A stretch of 64,000 nt of DNA from Anoplopoma fimbria (lineage: Eukaryota > Chordata > Actinopteri > Perciformes > Anoplopomatidae): contig NC_072453.1 of the NCBI RefSeq assembly GCF_027596085.1, positions 5,062,448 to 5,126,447 of the forward strand. The letters run 5' to 3'. Every line of letters starts with the position of its first letter. Position 1 is the first letter of the stretch. Below are positions 48,300 through 64,000 of this stretch, in pieces. Position numbers and translations under genes: made by a program. The notes below the pieces were generated by a model. The model was given only the letters and a program-made list of their open reading frames with translations, did not search any database and was not told the DNA's origin.

Positions 48300-50160
48300 C
48301 AAAACTACAATGAATACTCAATTTAATTTTAACTGTAGAGTCCAAAATGGGGCGTATCCAAATAGAAGAAGAAGGAACTTACTCAAATGTATTTTTTTCA
48401 CCATTTTGTGTGATGGCCTAGCAGTCGGTGATGGGAAAAGTATTCAGATAAATAAGACGAAGTGAAAAATAAAATACTATACATACTGTACATTATACCT
48501 GTAAAAGTCCTTTATGAGAAAATGTCAACTCATTTTAACTTTGAAATGAGTCTAAGTATAGCTTTTTTAAAATATTGGGTATAGTTTAATCTGTATCAAT
48601 GCATCATGATGTATAATCTTATATAAAATGTTTTTGTGTAGAATCTAAATACATTATTAAATACATGTAGTAGTGTAAACAGTACAATATCTTTCTCAGA
48701 AATGAAGTGGAGTAGAAGTATGAAGCAGCATAAAATGGAATTAAAGTACAACTGCCTCAAAAGTACAGTACTTACCATAGGCTACTTACTTTTGTGCAGA
48801 TAATCAGCATCCTTCCAAATGTTATTATTATCATAGCATCATATTACCACTATTGTGTTACATCATCCATTAAAAGACTCAAATTTACACTATTACCAAT
48901 TTTTGGCACATTTTATAAGGGGTTTAATGAGATGCCAGAGTCAGAAACACTACTTTATTGTTTCTCGTCGACTCCTTTAACCCGAAGCAGTTAACATAAT
49001 TTCCATTGTGGCTTATCGCCTTCCACTGCTTCATTTGAATACAGTCCTCCAGGCTACACCTTAATGTATAGAAGCAGAGCCAGGTCTCATTTAAACTTTG
49101 TGAGATTGTTTACCTTTTACGAGACAAACTGTTTTAAACGTTTGGGAGTAGACTGTGGTTTTCCTAGCATAATACAGATAAAACTACCGCACAACCAGCA
49201 CAACAAACAAGGAAAGAACACAAGTAATCTCATTATCTTTTTGAATAGTCACCCACACAACCCTTACCCTTTTGCATGTGTGATCTGAGGTAATTCCACC
49301 ATGTCTGTTTGACCTGGGGGTCCAAACACAACTGTTGGCAGTTTGGATTATTTGCCCTTTCCTGCTGTGATAGATAGTGGAGTGGAGTCAGGGTGGTGTC
49401 ATGGCAGTGGATAAACTGACTGAACATTCGTCTGTTTCACAGCATAGTTTATATGGTGGTAGTCTGAAGTCGTTTTAAAATGTATTTAATTAAAAGTAAC
49501 AGGTCTAAAAACATTTTAAGAAAAGTGTCTACAGTTCTGCTGACTGTTTCTATCATTTTTTTTATTTTGTTTGTTAATAGTTGACCATCTGCTATCATAT
49601 ATTAACTAACAGTTCTTAAATGTTTCAGAAATGCATTCAAATATTCTAAATGTAGTTCTAATGCTAATGCTAATGTTGCCAATGTTAGTCGTCTTTCTAA
49701 GTATGTATACATCACCTTTATAATGATTTATAAATTTTAGAAATGTATAACTGATCGAGAAGACATTCCTAAATATTTTACTTTAGTTTACTCAAACCAA
49801 AATCATGAACTTTAGGAGCCACACTAAGTTAAAAAAATCCATGACTAAGCTAGCAGCTAGCAAGAGCCACTTAACAAGAAATGTAATGTTAAAACATAGC
49901 AACAGTAAGTAAAATATTTAATTAATTTATTAGGGAAAATGTGTAATAGCAAATTTGTGAACTTTTTGAAAACAGAAGGAAACATCAGAAAATACTTGAA
50001 TGAAGTCAAAGAATAAGAGTATAATTTAGCCATATTCAATATTAGCCTAAGAATATCAAAAACATGGAACCACACCAAAACAGGTGTGACGCTCCCAGCT
50101 CTCAGAGCCAAACACTTTTAGGTTTTGGTGTCCTTGAACAGCCTGTGTGTGTGCATGCGT
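48300..50160. other. Gene-free interval between bhlha15 and the lmtk2-like gene
   Basis: AT-rich. No exon, RNA gene or clear mobile element could be supported on either strand. Confidence 0.5.
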
Positions 50161-50163
50161 GTG

Positions 50164-50166
<3 letters not shown>

Positions 50167-50253
<87 letters not shown>
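50167..50253. repeat. (TG)n microsatellite
   Basis: About 43 TG units. An (AG)n run of about 21 units follows at 50869-50910. Both are 3' of the lmtk2-like gene. Confidence 0.97.
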
Positions 50254-50256
<3 letters not shown>

Positions 50257-50866
50257 ACTAAGACTGGTCCTGCCAGGTTCACTATTTCCTCCGCAGGTAC
50301 GCTGTATCTAATCAACCAAACCTCGCTTATGCTGGCTCTGTGGAAACACTATCTTTAACTTTTAGTTTGTTCAGTTTCTGGCTCCATTGGCCCTAAGGCT
50401 TACACTGTTTATTCAGTCACAGCCGCTGATAAATTCTGAGCTGAATACACTTCAGTAATGAGGCAAGCAAACAGGGCCTCCACAAGTACGCTCTGTTTAA
50501 GCAAAACAAACTGTATCAACAACATATACCACTCGTTTTCCAGGTTTTACCTGGAATTTCTCTAAAAAAAAAAAAACAGTTTAATGATTAAATGTGATTC
50601 AAGACACAGATGACAATTTATTAAATTGAATTTACTGTAATTGAAAACATCATGTTTCCATGTCACAGCTCAGGTCCAAGGACACAACCTGGCATGAAGA
50701 GTAGCTTCCAAAGAGGTTTTGCATCTGGAATGGTACCAACACTGTTATGCAACTCATCATAGCCTGTGGTCTTTTCATACCAACAACTGTGAAAGCTGAA
50801 TGCACTGTCACACAGTCCTGCGTGGCTGTGATGTCATGAACGGCAGGTGCTTAGAATCCATTTGGA

Positions 50867-50915
<49 letters not shown>

Positions 50916-51201
50916 CCATTAAAATCCGTGACTCATCATAAAAAGAGGAGGGAGGTGGGGAGATGAGTTAGAGGTGAAGAGGATGAGATCCGGACGATTA
51001 GTCAGTTTTTCCATGAGGCGAAGGCCGACTGCCTGAGAGAAAAACAAGTGTGGATGTCACAGTGGGCCACGGCGACAGTGAGGTGGCCTTTGGTTGACTG
51101 CAGACGATGGGATGGAAAGGCTGCATTTGACCACCACGTGTCATAAACATCAGCACCTACGACTCAGTGTGTGTGTATGTGTGTGTAAATAACTGCTTAT
51201 C

Positions 51202-54792
<3,591 letters not shown>

Positions 54793-57700
54793 CTGTAAAA
54801 CAGAGAGAGGAACATGTCTACCATTTGATATTGCCCCAAAATATTGCTGCATCATGACGTTGCAAAATGTGTTGCAACACATTTAATCTATCTGCGTTCA
54901 ACCACGCATGACACCAGCATATTTATTTTCCTACCTTGCATTCTGCGAGCCCCACTCATTCCCAGGGCTTTTAGTGCAGGGCAGACGCCTCATTCAGGGC
55001 ACGAAAAGAGACAAGCTAAACATATGGGAAGAGAGAGAGGAGATAGAGGGATGCACAGAAAAAGAGAGGAGGGGAGGGAGGCATCGGACGGGAAAGAGGG
55101 TGACTGAATGATGGGGGGGATAAATAGGGGGAGTAGATCGGAGGAGGTATGTGGAGGTGAAAGAAGAGTGAATGAAAATGATGAAGAGGAGGAGAAAGGA
55201 TGTGAGGACAAAGAAAGGACAAAGCTCTCACATATACAGCACACTCCCTGGAGGCTTCCGGCCTTTCTGCAGCAGCAGAGTGCAAGATGGGGATCAATAA
55301 CTCATCTGGTCTAATGTAACACAACTGCCTGCCTGAACCAGGAGAGTAGCAGCAGAGTGGATGTCACTGTGACACAGAGAAGAGTCTTAATAATATTAAC
55401 ATTAATAAACATATCTTATGGTCCCCATGTTATGAGCTCAGAATAAATTGCAGGATTCCTCTGGCTTGTTGTTTAATATTTGCGTAACAGGGTTGTCTTG
55501 TTAGGAGCTCTGTTTCTACTCAGGACCTCTTCTATACATTTATAAAGTCATAACTGATAGGACATAACTCCTCATCACTTGATAATTATAACTCATTGTG
55601 AAATGGTTCCATAACACAATTAAAATTCCTATACATACTCAGTAACAGTATAAACTGTGCATTTCTGATTTGTCATTGTATTGAAGTCCTGGAAACTTGC
55701 TTTAATTATTCTCAATAGAAAGATTAGTGCTTACAATATAGTTACCATCAGACAGTTATTTTGGCGATATGGAGATTGTTGGTTCCCAAAGATCTTAAGG
55801 AACCGTATGAATGGTTGTTCGAAGATTTTTTTCTGCCTACTGTTTACGCCACAGTTATGTGTTATACTGTATGATTTTGTCCCAGTCATTTTGTCCCAGT
55901 CATTTTATCCCGCCTTCGATATGATTATTATCATTTAGTTTGAATACATCTTTAATGTGGGATTGACTTGAGTTCAGGCTTAAAGAAGACCGCAATCTCT
56001 TCTGATTGTAAGTGATCATTTGGATCATTACAATTAAGAAATGAAATTCATCATACAAAAATGAATATATAGTTGCTCCTTAGTCAATGTTTTAGCTGCA
56101 TGGTCTCACCAGATGCAACAGTGAGCATTGGCTCCCTCTAGAGGTTCAAAGCAGAACAGCAGGCAGCTTTTGTCAGCACAAAGGCAGAGAGGGGAACTGC
56201 AGCTGATGCTTGTTCCCAGGCCATCTCCACCAAAAACAAAACTTACCAGGTAATGACGCTTTAAATATTTGGCTGATACATATAAATTGGCAAATCGTAT
56301 AAAATAGTGATATGTTAATTAAATATTTGGCCCTATGTACACTTTTAACTACTATTGTTAGTTTCAATAATGTAGCTATAGCAAGGATTAATAATATAAA
56401 CAGATATACAACTGCTAATGCTGCTACATCATGACTACTGTTGTATATATTATCACTACTACTATTGTCCCTACTGCTACTGTACATGCCCCTATACTTC
56501 TGCTGCTGTGGCTGAGTTGTTCTGTTGTATTCATCATCATCATTATTATCCTGATATAACTTTCAAGCACCCACATTTATTAGGAATTTCACGCTGGTAT
56601 AGTCCTCCTCTTGGCAACAAAATCACTGATGCTGGAGTTCTACTTTACACACCCAGACAGCATCATGATGTTGTTCCCAGGAGGCAACAATGTCACCATT
56701 CAGTCCAACTCTGCTCCCCGAGAGAGGGGGAATGAAAGAGAAAAGAAAGGTGCTGAAGCAAGAAGAGATGGAAGAAGAGATGGACAGATGGTGTTTCCAT
56801 TCAGAATGAGTGATTGCATTTATTTTCTTCTCATTTTGTTATTGGCCACCCTCCCCCTTCCCGTCACTTCCCCCCGTACAGACGTCCTCCGAGGCAACGT
56901 GTCACCCCAGCAACTTGCACCCATGGAAGGCTATGAGGTCGTCCTGGTGCACTCTGTCTGCTCACAGTACAGTGTTTCAGTGCAGTCAACTCTTTTTTCA
57001 CTGGACTTAGCAGAACGTGTGAGGATGTGATACAGTCGCCGGAGCTGAAAGCCTTCTCACTGGCACAAAATGTGAGCTTGTACCGGCACATTCTATTTTC
57101 ACATTGGGAGGAATGATTGATGCGTGCTGTCTGAGTCGCTCATAATACGATATCTCGTCAACTTCTGCACTCAAATGTCAGATGAATGAGTGGCACCTCT
57201 TTGGTTTCAGGCCATCTGACTGACTGGGTGGAAGCTGAGGAAGCCTAACAGTTGTACGTTATTATCTGCTGTGGTTAATTTAGGCACAGGAAAGCAGTCA
57301 TTATCATTTAGCCACTGATGTATCTGCTCTGTCAGCCAGAGGTGTGCTGAAAGCCATCAAGCGGGCTGATTTAGTTTGCAGACAGCCCTGTTCAGTCTGC
57401 CCGTTTCTCTTGTCATGCCTACAGAGAAGTATCTCAATCCCACAATTCCCTGCAGCATACAGGGAAACCTGAGCCGAGGGCACCAACAGGTAATAAAATA
57501 AAGAATGTGTTTGTTCTGCCAAAGAGGGTGAGAACAAGCCCAAGCCCCAAGGTGACACCTCAGCTTGAATTTTTACTTAATTGGTTCGGTCCTGCTATAT
57601 CTCACTGCTCTGATTGAGCTGTAACGTTCACGGTGAACACCAAGAGAACTGCAGAACTATCCTTTTACACTGCAGGCGCAGAATCATCATATCCAGCCAG

Positions 57701-58373
57701 CGAGTGACACCGAACAATCCGTGAGAGGAGGGTAATTGGAGATCTTTGGGCTTATTCTGAGCATGCGGGATACACCGGGCTTGAGGCCTGAAGAGGAACA
57801 CATGGAGCTGGAGTCGCTGACCGCCACCAATAGGACGGGGCACTGCAAAGTGCCGTGGGTAATACGGGCCTTTATTTGGACACAGCCGGGTCTTACAGCC
57901 GCAGAGGAGAGGGGTCGAGGGGGGTTGAATTGTGACACTAAAATAATAGTATACAGAGTGGTAAACATGTCACTGTTGTGTACATATTTGTTTAAGGTAA
58001 TAAAACTGTAATGCCCCCTCGAGTAAGCACTTTTTAGCAGCCGTTATATCTTAAATGACAGAAGAGCATCTGATGCATCTGATTTTGTTGCCTTAAACTC
58101 CTTTTTAAAAACATTTCTCAATGGCTTTTCTAGGGTCTTAAAGATTATAGGGTCTTAAACGTGTTTGCTGACAGATAGTCTTTAATAAGATGACATAAAC
58201 GTGTAATCCAGCTCAGATCTCTGGAAGAGTATTTATGAGCCTCTGTTGACAGCAGCACACCTGCTCTTCCTCAGTCCAGACTTGGGAGCTCTCCCTGCCT
58301 GAACCAGCACCACTGCTGCCAAGGCAACTGCCATATTGGGAGAAGTGTGAGTGTGTGAGTGTAAAGGGAGGGG

Positions 58374-58374
<1 letters not shown>

Positions 58375-58446
<72 letters not shown>
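58375..58446. repeat. (TG)n microsatellite
   Basis: About 36 TG units, preceded by GAGTGTGTGAGTG-like imperfect sequence. Confidence 0.97.
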
Positions 58447-58450
<4 letters not shown>

Positions 58451-60379
58451 TATGACAAGGTGTAGAGAGACAGAAGGGGAGAGAGAGCTGTGTGAGGAGG
58501 GTGGGTCTGTGTTGGTGGGGGGGTAAGTCTGTCGTTATTAATTTCCTGGTGCTAAAAGTACACGGATTATTGGGAGCCATTTATTACTCCATCATTCACC
58601 ATATAGAATCCAAAAAAATCCAAAATAAATATCTTGTTTACACGAATTGTGTCTGACTTGGCGGAACAAGACCCTGCTGAAAAGCAAAATGAAAGTTTTG
58701 CCATACAGAGTTACCTTTCTTGATGTTAATGTGGAGAAACACACTGAATTTAAGGTCTGCTGGGTGTAAAATAAGTTCAGTTTGGAAGATTTTATGTCAC
58801 AGGGAATGTCACTGCCTCCATTACTCTGCAATCATTAATAAACTTGAATTAATGTAATTTGCATTGATATTTATTTCAGCTGTGATATTTTGAGTGTCAA
58901 TACTTCTTAATTCACGAGCATTACTCAAACAAATAAGAGCAGAAATGTTGTTTTCCGGTTATTGAAAAACTATTTTCTTCAGCATATGTCGTTGCAGTGT
59001 TCTACCACTAGGCTGCAGTAGAGTGTCTCAGTTGGCCTCAGTGGGGGCAATGTGGTTGAGGATTTCTGGAATACACACAAACAAACTGAACCCTGTTTGG
59101 AGAAATGAAGACATAGCAAGAGTTCAGAGTTCAAATTGTTTCCTTTTTGCATTTTTTACTTTTACGATCCTCCGATCACATCCGTGCTAATCCTTGTAAC
59201 AAACAAGCATCAAGGAGCGGAAAAAGACCACTGCTTTTAACACTAAACTATTGCATCAGTGGTGAAAGGCCTGTGCCTGTCTGTCATTTCATGTGGGCCC
59301 GTTTTTGCTTCAGCACTTTGAAAAAAGGTTGAGCAATGTCTGCAACTGTGTATGTACGTAAACACTTACCTGATCCCGACCTGTAATCAAACCACAGTTA
59401 GGGGAGCAGCTAAGCAAGGCGAAATGATATTTCAGCAATAACATAAAGTTAGCACACAGTTGACACGCACACAAGTGAAGACGAATTGACTTGAAATGTC
59501 AGGACGGCAGACCTCTGACCTCACACACTCGCATAGGCACAAATGCTTGAACACAAGCAGGCCCAGGACAGCTGTGGGACTCCTCGAGTGGTTTAAAGTG
59601 TTTATGGAGGAGCTGAGTTTGAGAGCTCGTTGACAGAGCTCTCATTTACAGACGCACATACAACGCTGAGCAGATAAGAGCAGATCTGTTTCAGCAGCTA
59701 ATCTTAAATGTGATGAGGTTTACAGAGGTCTGTGACATTTGAACATACATATCTTTATTTGGGAATCAAGTAATACCTGGGGGTATATCACACTACATCT
59801 CACTATAGAAACAGGACACCAGGCTTTCATGTCAAACCCTCACTTTTAAATGAGACTTGTTTGGGCTCGTAGATCCCTTGTCCCCTGTCGTTTGGAGAAA
59901 AGGCTGTTCAGAAGGAATACATTTCAGGGAAGGTCTTAGCTTCTGTGTACCGTACATCCATCTGTCCAGCACAACTATAAATCAAGACCATGCCTCTCTC
60001 ACTGACACCACAATCTTTGCTGCAACCCCAACCTCCCTTCTTCCCCTCAGAGACACCCGAGGGAGTCCCTATCTCCCCCCTCCTAACCCCATCAACCCTC
60101 ATACCGTGTCATGTCACAGCACACAGATCCTATCACTTGCATCCTAAGCTGGCTGGTATTCGTCGGGCCCTGATCCAGTTACACGGCAGCGACCACATTT
60201 AAGTCAAAAATGTAATGAGTCAGGATTGTCCCTTAGTTACAGCTCAAACAGATAAGAAATAAAGAAGTCAGGACACAGAAGTAAGAAATTGCTGAACGTC
60301 TGTGCATTTGATATTTGCAGTTAATCTATAAAGCGGAGGAGGATCAACTCCCATCTTTCCTTCCTTAAGGAAGCTTCGT

Positions 60380-60640
60380 GGTTTAGGGAAATATTCTTAT
60401 TGGCAAGTTCATACCGCTTTCATGTCTGTACGCTAAATATGAAGCTACTAGCTGGCTAATATAGCTTCGCATTAGTTCTGGAAACAGAGGGAAACAGCTA
60501 TCTAAGGGGGTTATGTGTGCTAACAGACTTTATATGGACCAGTACCAGTAACCCGACAAACAGGAAGTTGCTGTTCCTGGCCTTGAAATTGCTTTTAAAC
60601 TTTGGTTAGAAAGCCAAGCTGGCAGTCTTTGTGTTAAACT
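60380..60640 (+). repeat. SINE-like dispersed repeat, copy 5
   Basis: Words 'gggaaatattcttattggca', 'ctgtacgctaaatatgaagc', 'tagctggctaatatagctt' and 'ggaaacagagggaaacagct' are in the same order as the copies near 17275 and 23200. Confidence 0.6.
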
Positions 60641-61465
60641 AAGATAGTTGGTTGCTAGCTGTTCCTTTAAGATTAGCATACATATATGAGATTAGATTTA
60701 ATCATTTTAAACTCCCGGAAGGACACAAAAAAGTGCATTCCCCAAAATGTCAGAGATTTTTTTTTTCTTCTTTTATTTTTATATTTCTTTTTTTTTCTTT
60801 TCTTATTTTTATGGAATGTTGTTCTAGAAGGAATATAAGAGTTCAGCTTTTTTTGCCCAATCAGGAGGCTTATTAAACTCTTTGGACCTGCATTGCATTG
60901 GACCTCATTTACCTCAAGACTGAGAAAGCTTCAGATCATATCTGAATTGAAGAGGGACTTGTTGCATTATTTAACTCATATTGAATGAACTAAGTCTGGA
61001 TGCCTTGTTCTTATTGGTCTTTTCACCGTGACCACAAATAACTGTCAATCAAATGTATTCTCAAATAGCTATACTCTTTTACTTTTACTTGCAATTTAGC
61101 ACAGAAGATTATACATTACTTGAGTTATTTTTACATATTAAGTAAAGACCACTTTAGATTTACACTAATTTCTACATTTTAATTTAATGGTACATTGATT
61201 AAAGATTGAAATGTTTGAAGATTTTGCCAAAGGCCAATACTGGAGCATGAAGAAATATGAAAATATAAGATGAGAGGTCAACTGAGAGGCAACAGCATTC
61301 ACACAGTTGATACATGCATGGCCCCCCGTTACAGTAAAGTATACATACTCAAAATATACGCATATACAGATCAAAACTCACACATCCAGTCTTGATTGAT
61401 TCATGTCCAAACAGAGCAGTGAGGAGAATTAGATGCAAACAGACAGTGACACATTGAATGCCACA

Positions 61466-61466
61466 G

Positions 61467-61508
<42 letters not shown>
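61466..61508. repeat. (CAA)n trinucleotide repeat
   Basis: About 14 perfect CAA units. The polyvaline open frame across it on the minus strand is an artefact. Confidence 0.97.
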
Positions 61509-63396
61509 GATTTAAAGATTGAGGGCAACACAGAGTTGAGAGCTGTTATTGAGGGTGGAGCTTAAAGTGAGTGTTGGAGGGGGCGTCTTGGCTGAATTTA
61601 AGAGTGTCATTGGTATGCCCAAAACACAGCTGTAGATAGAAATAGAAGAGGCAGTAACTGAACCCAGGAAAACGGAGGAGTAACCACTTTCCTCAGGGAT
61701 GCATGTATGGATGAACAAGTCTCTCTGTCTAAGAAGTCAAATGCTTCAGACTTTACAGAGGCACTTAGAGATTTAGTTTAGCTTGCAGCAGGATATTATA
61801 TCTAACCCTGGTGACATTATCATCCATCTGAATTAAGAATGGCTTACAAGATAAATTGTTTCTACTGAAGGCATTAAACACAGAGGGACGTTTGAAATCT
61901 TTTTTTGTAAACATTTTAAATGTTTCCACACAGAGAAGGTTAAAGGTCACCATGAATCAGAAACATCATGGGTTTTCTCATAAATGTCTCAATGAAATGT
62001 ATTTTTTCCATAATGCAAAGATGCAAAGATATTTTACGTTTATAAACAGGTCATCGAACCTGTCAGGATATACAACACCAACCACAACAACATTATTAAA
62101 TAAAAAGGTTCACTGAGAAATATCCAGCTTGACAAAAGCAATCTGGGCCCAAAAAAATTAGCAACATTTCCCATCCTCCCATTCCTCCTGTTCCTCTTCC
62201 AACCAAGATATTCACAAACATTTATTTTAAGCATACATTAGTTGTGACAAACAGACTAGACTAGCTGTGTATGTAAATAATAGCAGTGAAGTGTAAATGA
62301 TCAAGCAGCAACCCAAAGCTCAACAGCGCCTGAATTAATGATAGAAGTATCTAAATAAATCTTTCTTTGGGGTGGACATCCTCCACAAAAAGTATCTAGA
62401 GCAACATTAGGAATATTTGAAACCAGGTTAGAAGTACTCATGAAAATGATTTAATGGTTAATGGGGTGCACTTTTTAACCTAAGTCTTACTGGTTGTGGC
62501 GAAGTTTTCATAAGGTTCTTGTCTACTCAGGGTCCCTTTGACTTTTGGACAAAAGGAGCCAGGGATAACTAACAACCACACCTACAGTTATTTAGTTAAT
62601 AACTTGAAAACCCTCTCAATGCCTGAGCCACGATCTGTTGTAAAGATACAAGCAATTATGATGCAACACAGTCTGCAAAAGTCACCTAAAGTGTGATAGA
62701 GTGAGGGGGAAGGACAAAAAGGGAAACAATACTGGTGAATAGAGTGAGAAATAAGCACTGCAGGCTGTTTTCTAGAGTGAATAACTCACTGCTGTTCTAC
62801 CAACTTTGTAGTTGATCTATTTTAGCTTTTACATAATGATATATGATATAATAAAATATTACTTGTTAATTCACCATAAAATAATGACTGATGCTACAGG
62901 GGAAAAAACAGCCAAATCTCACATAATAAATCATCATATATGTCACTATGTGTGAATTCATCCATGATACATCCTGTCAAAGTGTCCTTGGGCAACACAC
63001 TGAATGTCTACCAGCTCACTCAATCATAAGATAAGCTTTGTTTCTATGGATACGCAGACTTGCACAAACCAATTCAGTGCAAATCAAACAATGTATTCAA
63101 CACTGTCTGGTTCTTTCATTTGTGTAAAATGATACCTACCATCTGTTCTTGTAATACTTACCTATGCTGGTTTCCTTGTGTTGATTGTCCCATTGCTCAC
63201 TATTTCCCAACACAAACCGAATAAAACATGAAGTTTGTATGTCAGGCATGTAAAAGTACAAAATTCCAGGTCCTGCGTGACACTAAATAGATTTATTTTC
63301 CTTAAATTAAGCCCAGTAGCGCAATAGGCTCCCTATACTCTCATAGGACAAGACTTCTCTTCAGGTGCAAGACCCAAGAAAGTTAAAGTTTTCTAT

Positions 63397-63537
63397 CTAC
63401 ACAAAAGATTTGTACTGCCGTCTTCCCTGTTTACGGTTCTCACACTGCTTGCAGCTGCCTGCGGCTGTCAAGAAAACAACCAATGCGACAAACCAAATCA
63501 CTACGTGCACGGGACCGTCACCCACATCCCTATCCAT
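63397..63537 (-). other. Candidate 46-residue single-pass membrane microprotein or exon
   Basis: An ATG in a good initiation context (G at -3 and +4) opens a frame of 46 residues: a short acidic start (MDRDVGDG), a strong hydrophobic helix (VIWFVALVVFLTAAG), then CKQC, a basic stretch (ENRKQGRRQ) and YKSFV before the stop. TM-CxxC-basic is the layout of type III signalling adaptors. The frame also stays open upstream to 63771. No homologue is recognised. It could be a chance open frame. Confidence 0.2.
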
Positions 63538-64000
63538 CTCTCTCTGTGTCTGTCTTTTCCTCTCCGTCCCATCCCCCCTCTTCCTCCTCTCATCCAACAC
63601 TCCATCACGCAGGAAGCCTGGTCTTCCTGAAAACAAGCATTGGAGCGTGGAAAGGGACAAGGCTGAGGGGGGCAGGTACGTGAGGGGGACTAGAGGATGT
63701 TTTTGTCGTTCTTCTGCCCCTCTGGTTGCTGCAGGCCTCACTGTAGTCCATCCTGAGGAAACCATGCTCACGTCACTCCAACCAGACCTTGGGCCAACAC
63801 GTGCTGCCTGTTGTGGGCCGGTTTGACGCAGTAGGTCCAGTGTGCCAGCAGCCCCTCACACATGGGAGCTATAAAGACATATGTGGATTAAAACTTATTC
63901 TAATGGCATTAGCAAGCAGGAAAAGTCTACACAAAGTCACATCAAGTGTATTTCAGTTATACAAAAGGGGTCACATGTGGTGAGGAGAGATAGTGTGTTT

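Larger units (their letters stand above)
54800..64000. other. 9.2-kb gene-poor region upstream of the lmtk2-like exons
   Basis: Could be a long 5' intron of the lmtk2-like gene or intergenic DNA. No kinase motif (glycine loop, HRDLA-type loop, DFG-type or APE-type box) was recognised on the minus strand. It holds a purine-rich stretch (55020-55220), a SINE-like copy near 60380, a (TG)n tract, a (CAA)n tract and a few GC-balanced stretches (57000-57960) that could be conserved noncoding sequence. Confidence 0.5.

Noticed and set aside
55016..55324. Open frames on both strands in purine-rich DNA
   Set aside because: Low-complexity Ser/Pro/Leu or Arg/Glu/Gly translations with no splice context or homology.
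57736..58011. 91-codon plus-strand frame (MEIFGLILSMRDTPG...)
   Set aside because: No domain, weak start context, no splice partner. The region is more likely noncoding and possibly conserved.
58213..58360. Minus-strand frame ending VCCCQQRLINTLPEI
   Set aside because: Looks protein-like, but no acceptor in phase with the lmtk2-like exons was found and the upstream part is a microsatellite.
61349..61531. Frame with a polyvaline run
   Set aside because: Translation of a (CAA)n repeat on the opposite strand.

Overview
The window is vertebrate nuclear DNA from a teleost fish, most likely a percomorph. The grounds are spliced genes with short introns and GT-AG borders, very dense long (CA)n/(TG)n microsatellites, small Tc1/mariner-like and hAT-like elements, and protein sequences that read as fish versions of known vertebrate genes.

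Five protein-coding genes can be built by joining exons. (1) tmem130, minus strand, about 1.54-5.64 kb, 8 coding exons: a single-pass PKD-domain glycoprotein of the PMEL/GPNMB/TMEM130 group. (2) baiap2l1, plus strand, 7.48-29.52 kb, 14 coding exons: an I-BAR + SH3 membrane/actin linker (IRTKS). (3) tecpr1, plus strand, 34.17-44.31 kb, 23 coding exons: a tectonin/dysferlin/PH-domain autophagy and membrane-damage factor. (4) bhlha15 (MIST1), minus strand, 46.60-47.16 kb, one coding exon: a secretory-cell bHLH transcription factor. (5) The 3' part of an LMTK2-like gene, minus strand, 51.20-54.79 kb, four exons. Its C-terminal tail is recognisable, but no kinase domain is seen in the window.

The block tmem130 / baiap2l1 / tecpr1 / bhlha15 / lmtk2 matches human 7q21.3-q22.1 from memory. 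Two differences stand out: nptx2 and bri3, which sit between these genes in human, are not seen here, and tmem130 points the opposite way, so it is head-to-head with baiap2l1. The genes share ancestry of position rather than a pathway. tecpr1 and bhlha15 are tail-to-tail and seem to share a palindromic poly(A) site near 45.87 kb.

The rest is introns and gene-poor sequence rich in repeats: a perfect-TIR Tc1/mariner MITE (33.6 kb), a hAT MITE with an intact 8-bp target duplication (39.5 kb), two 97%-identical copies of a 194-bp repeat each joined to a long (GT)n tract (25.7 and 35.5 kb), at least five scattered copies of a SINE-like repeat, and retroposon 3'-tail-like pieces. From 54.8 to 64 kb I see no confident coding exon. 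No bacterial-type system, CRISPR array or rRNA/tRNA gene was seen.
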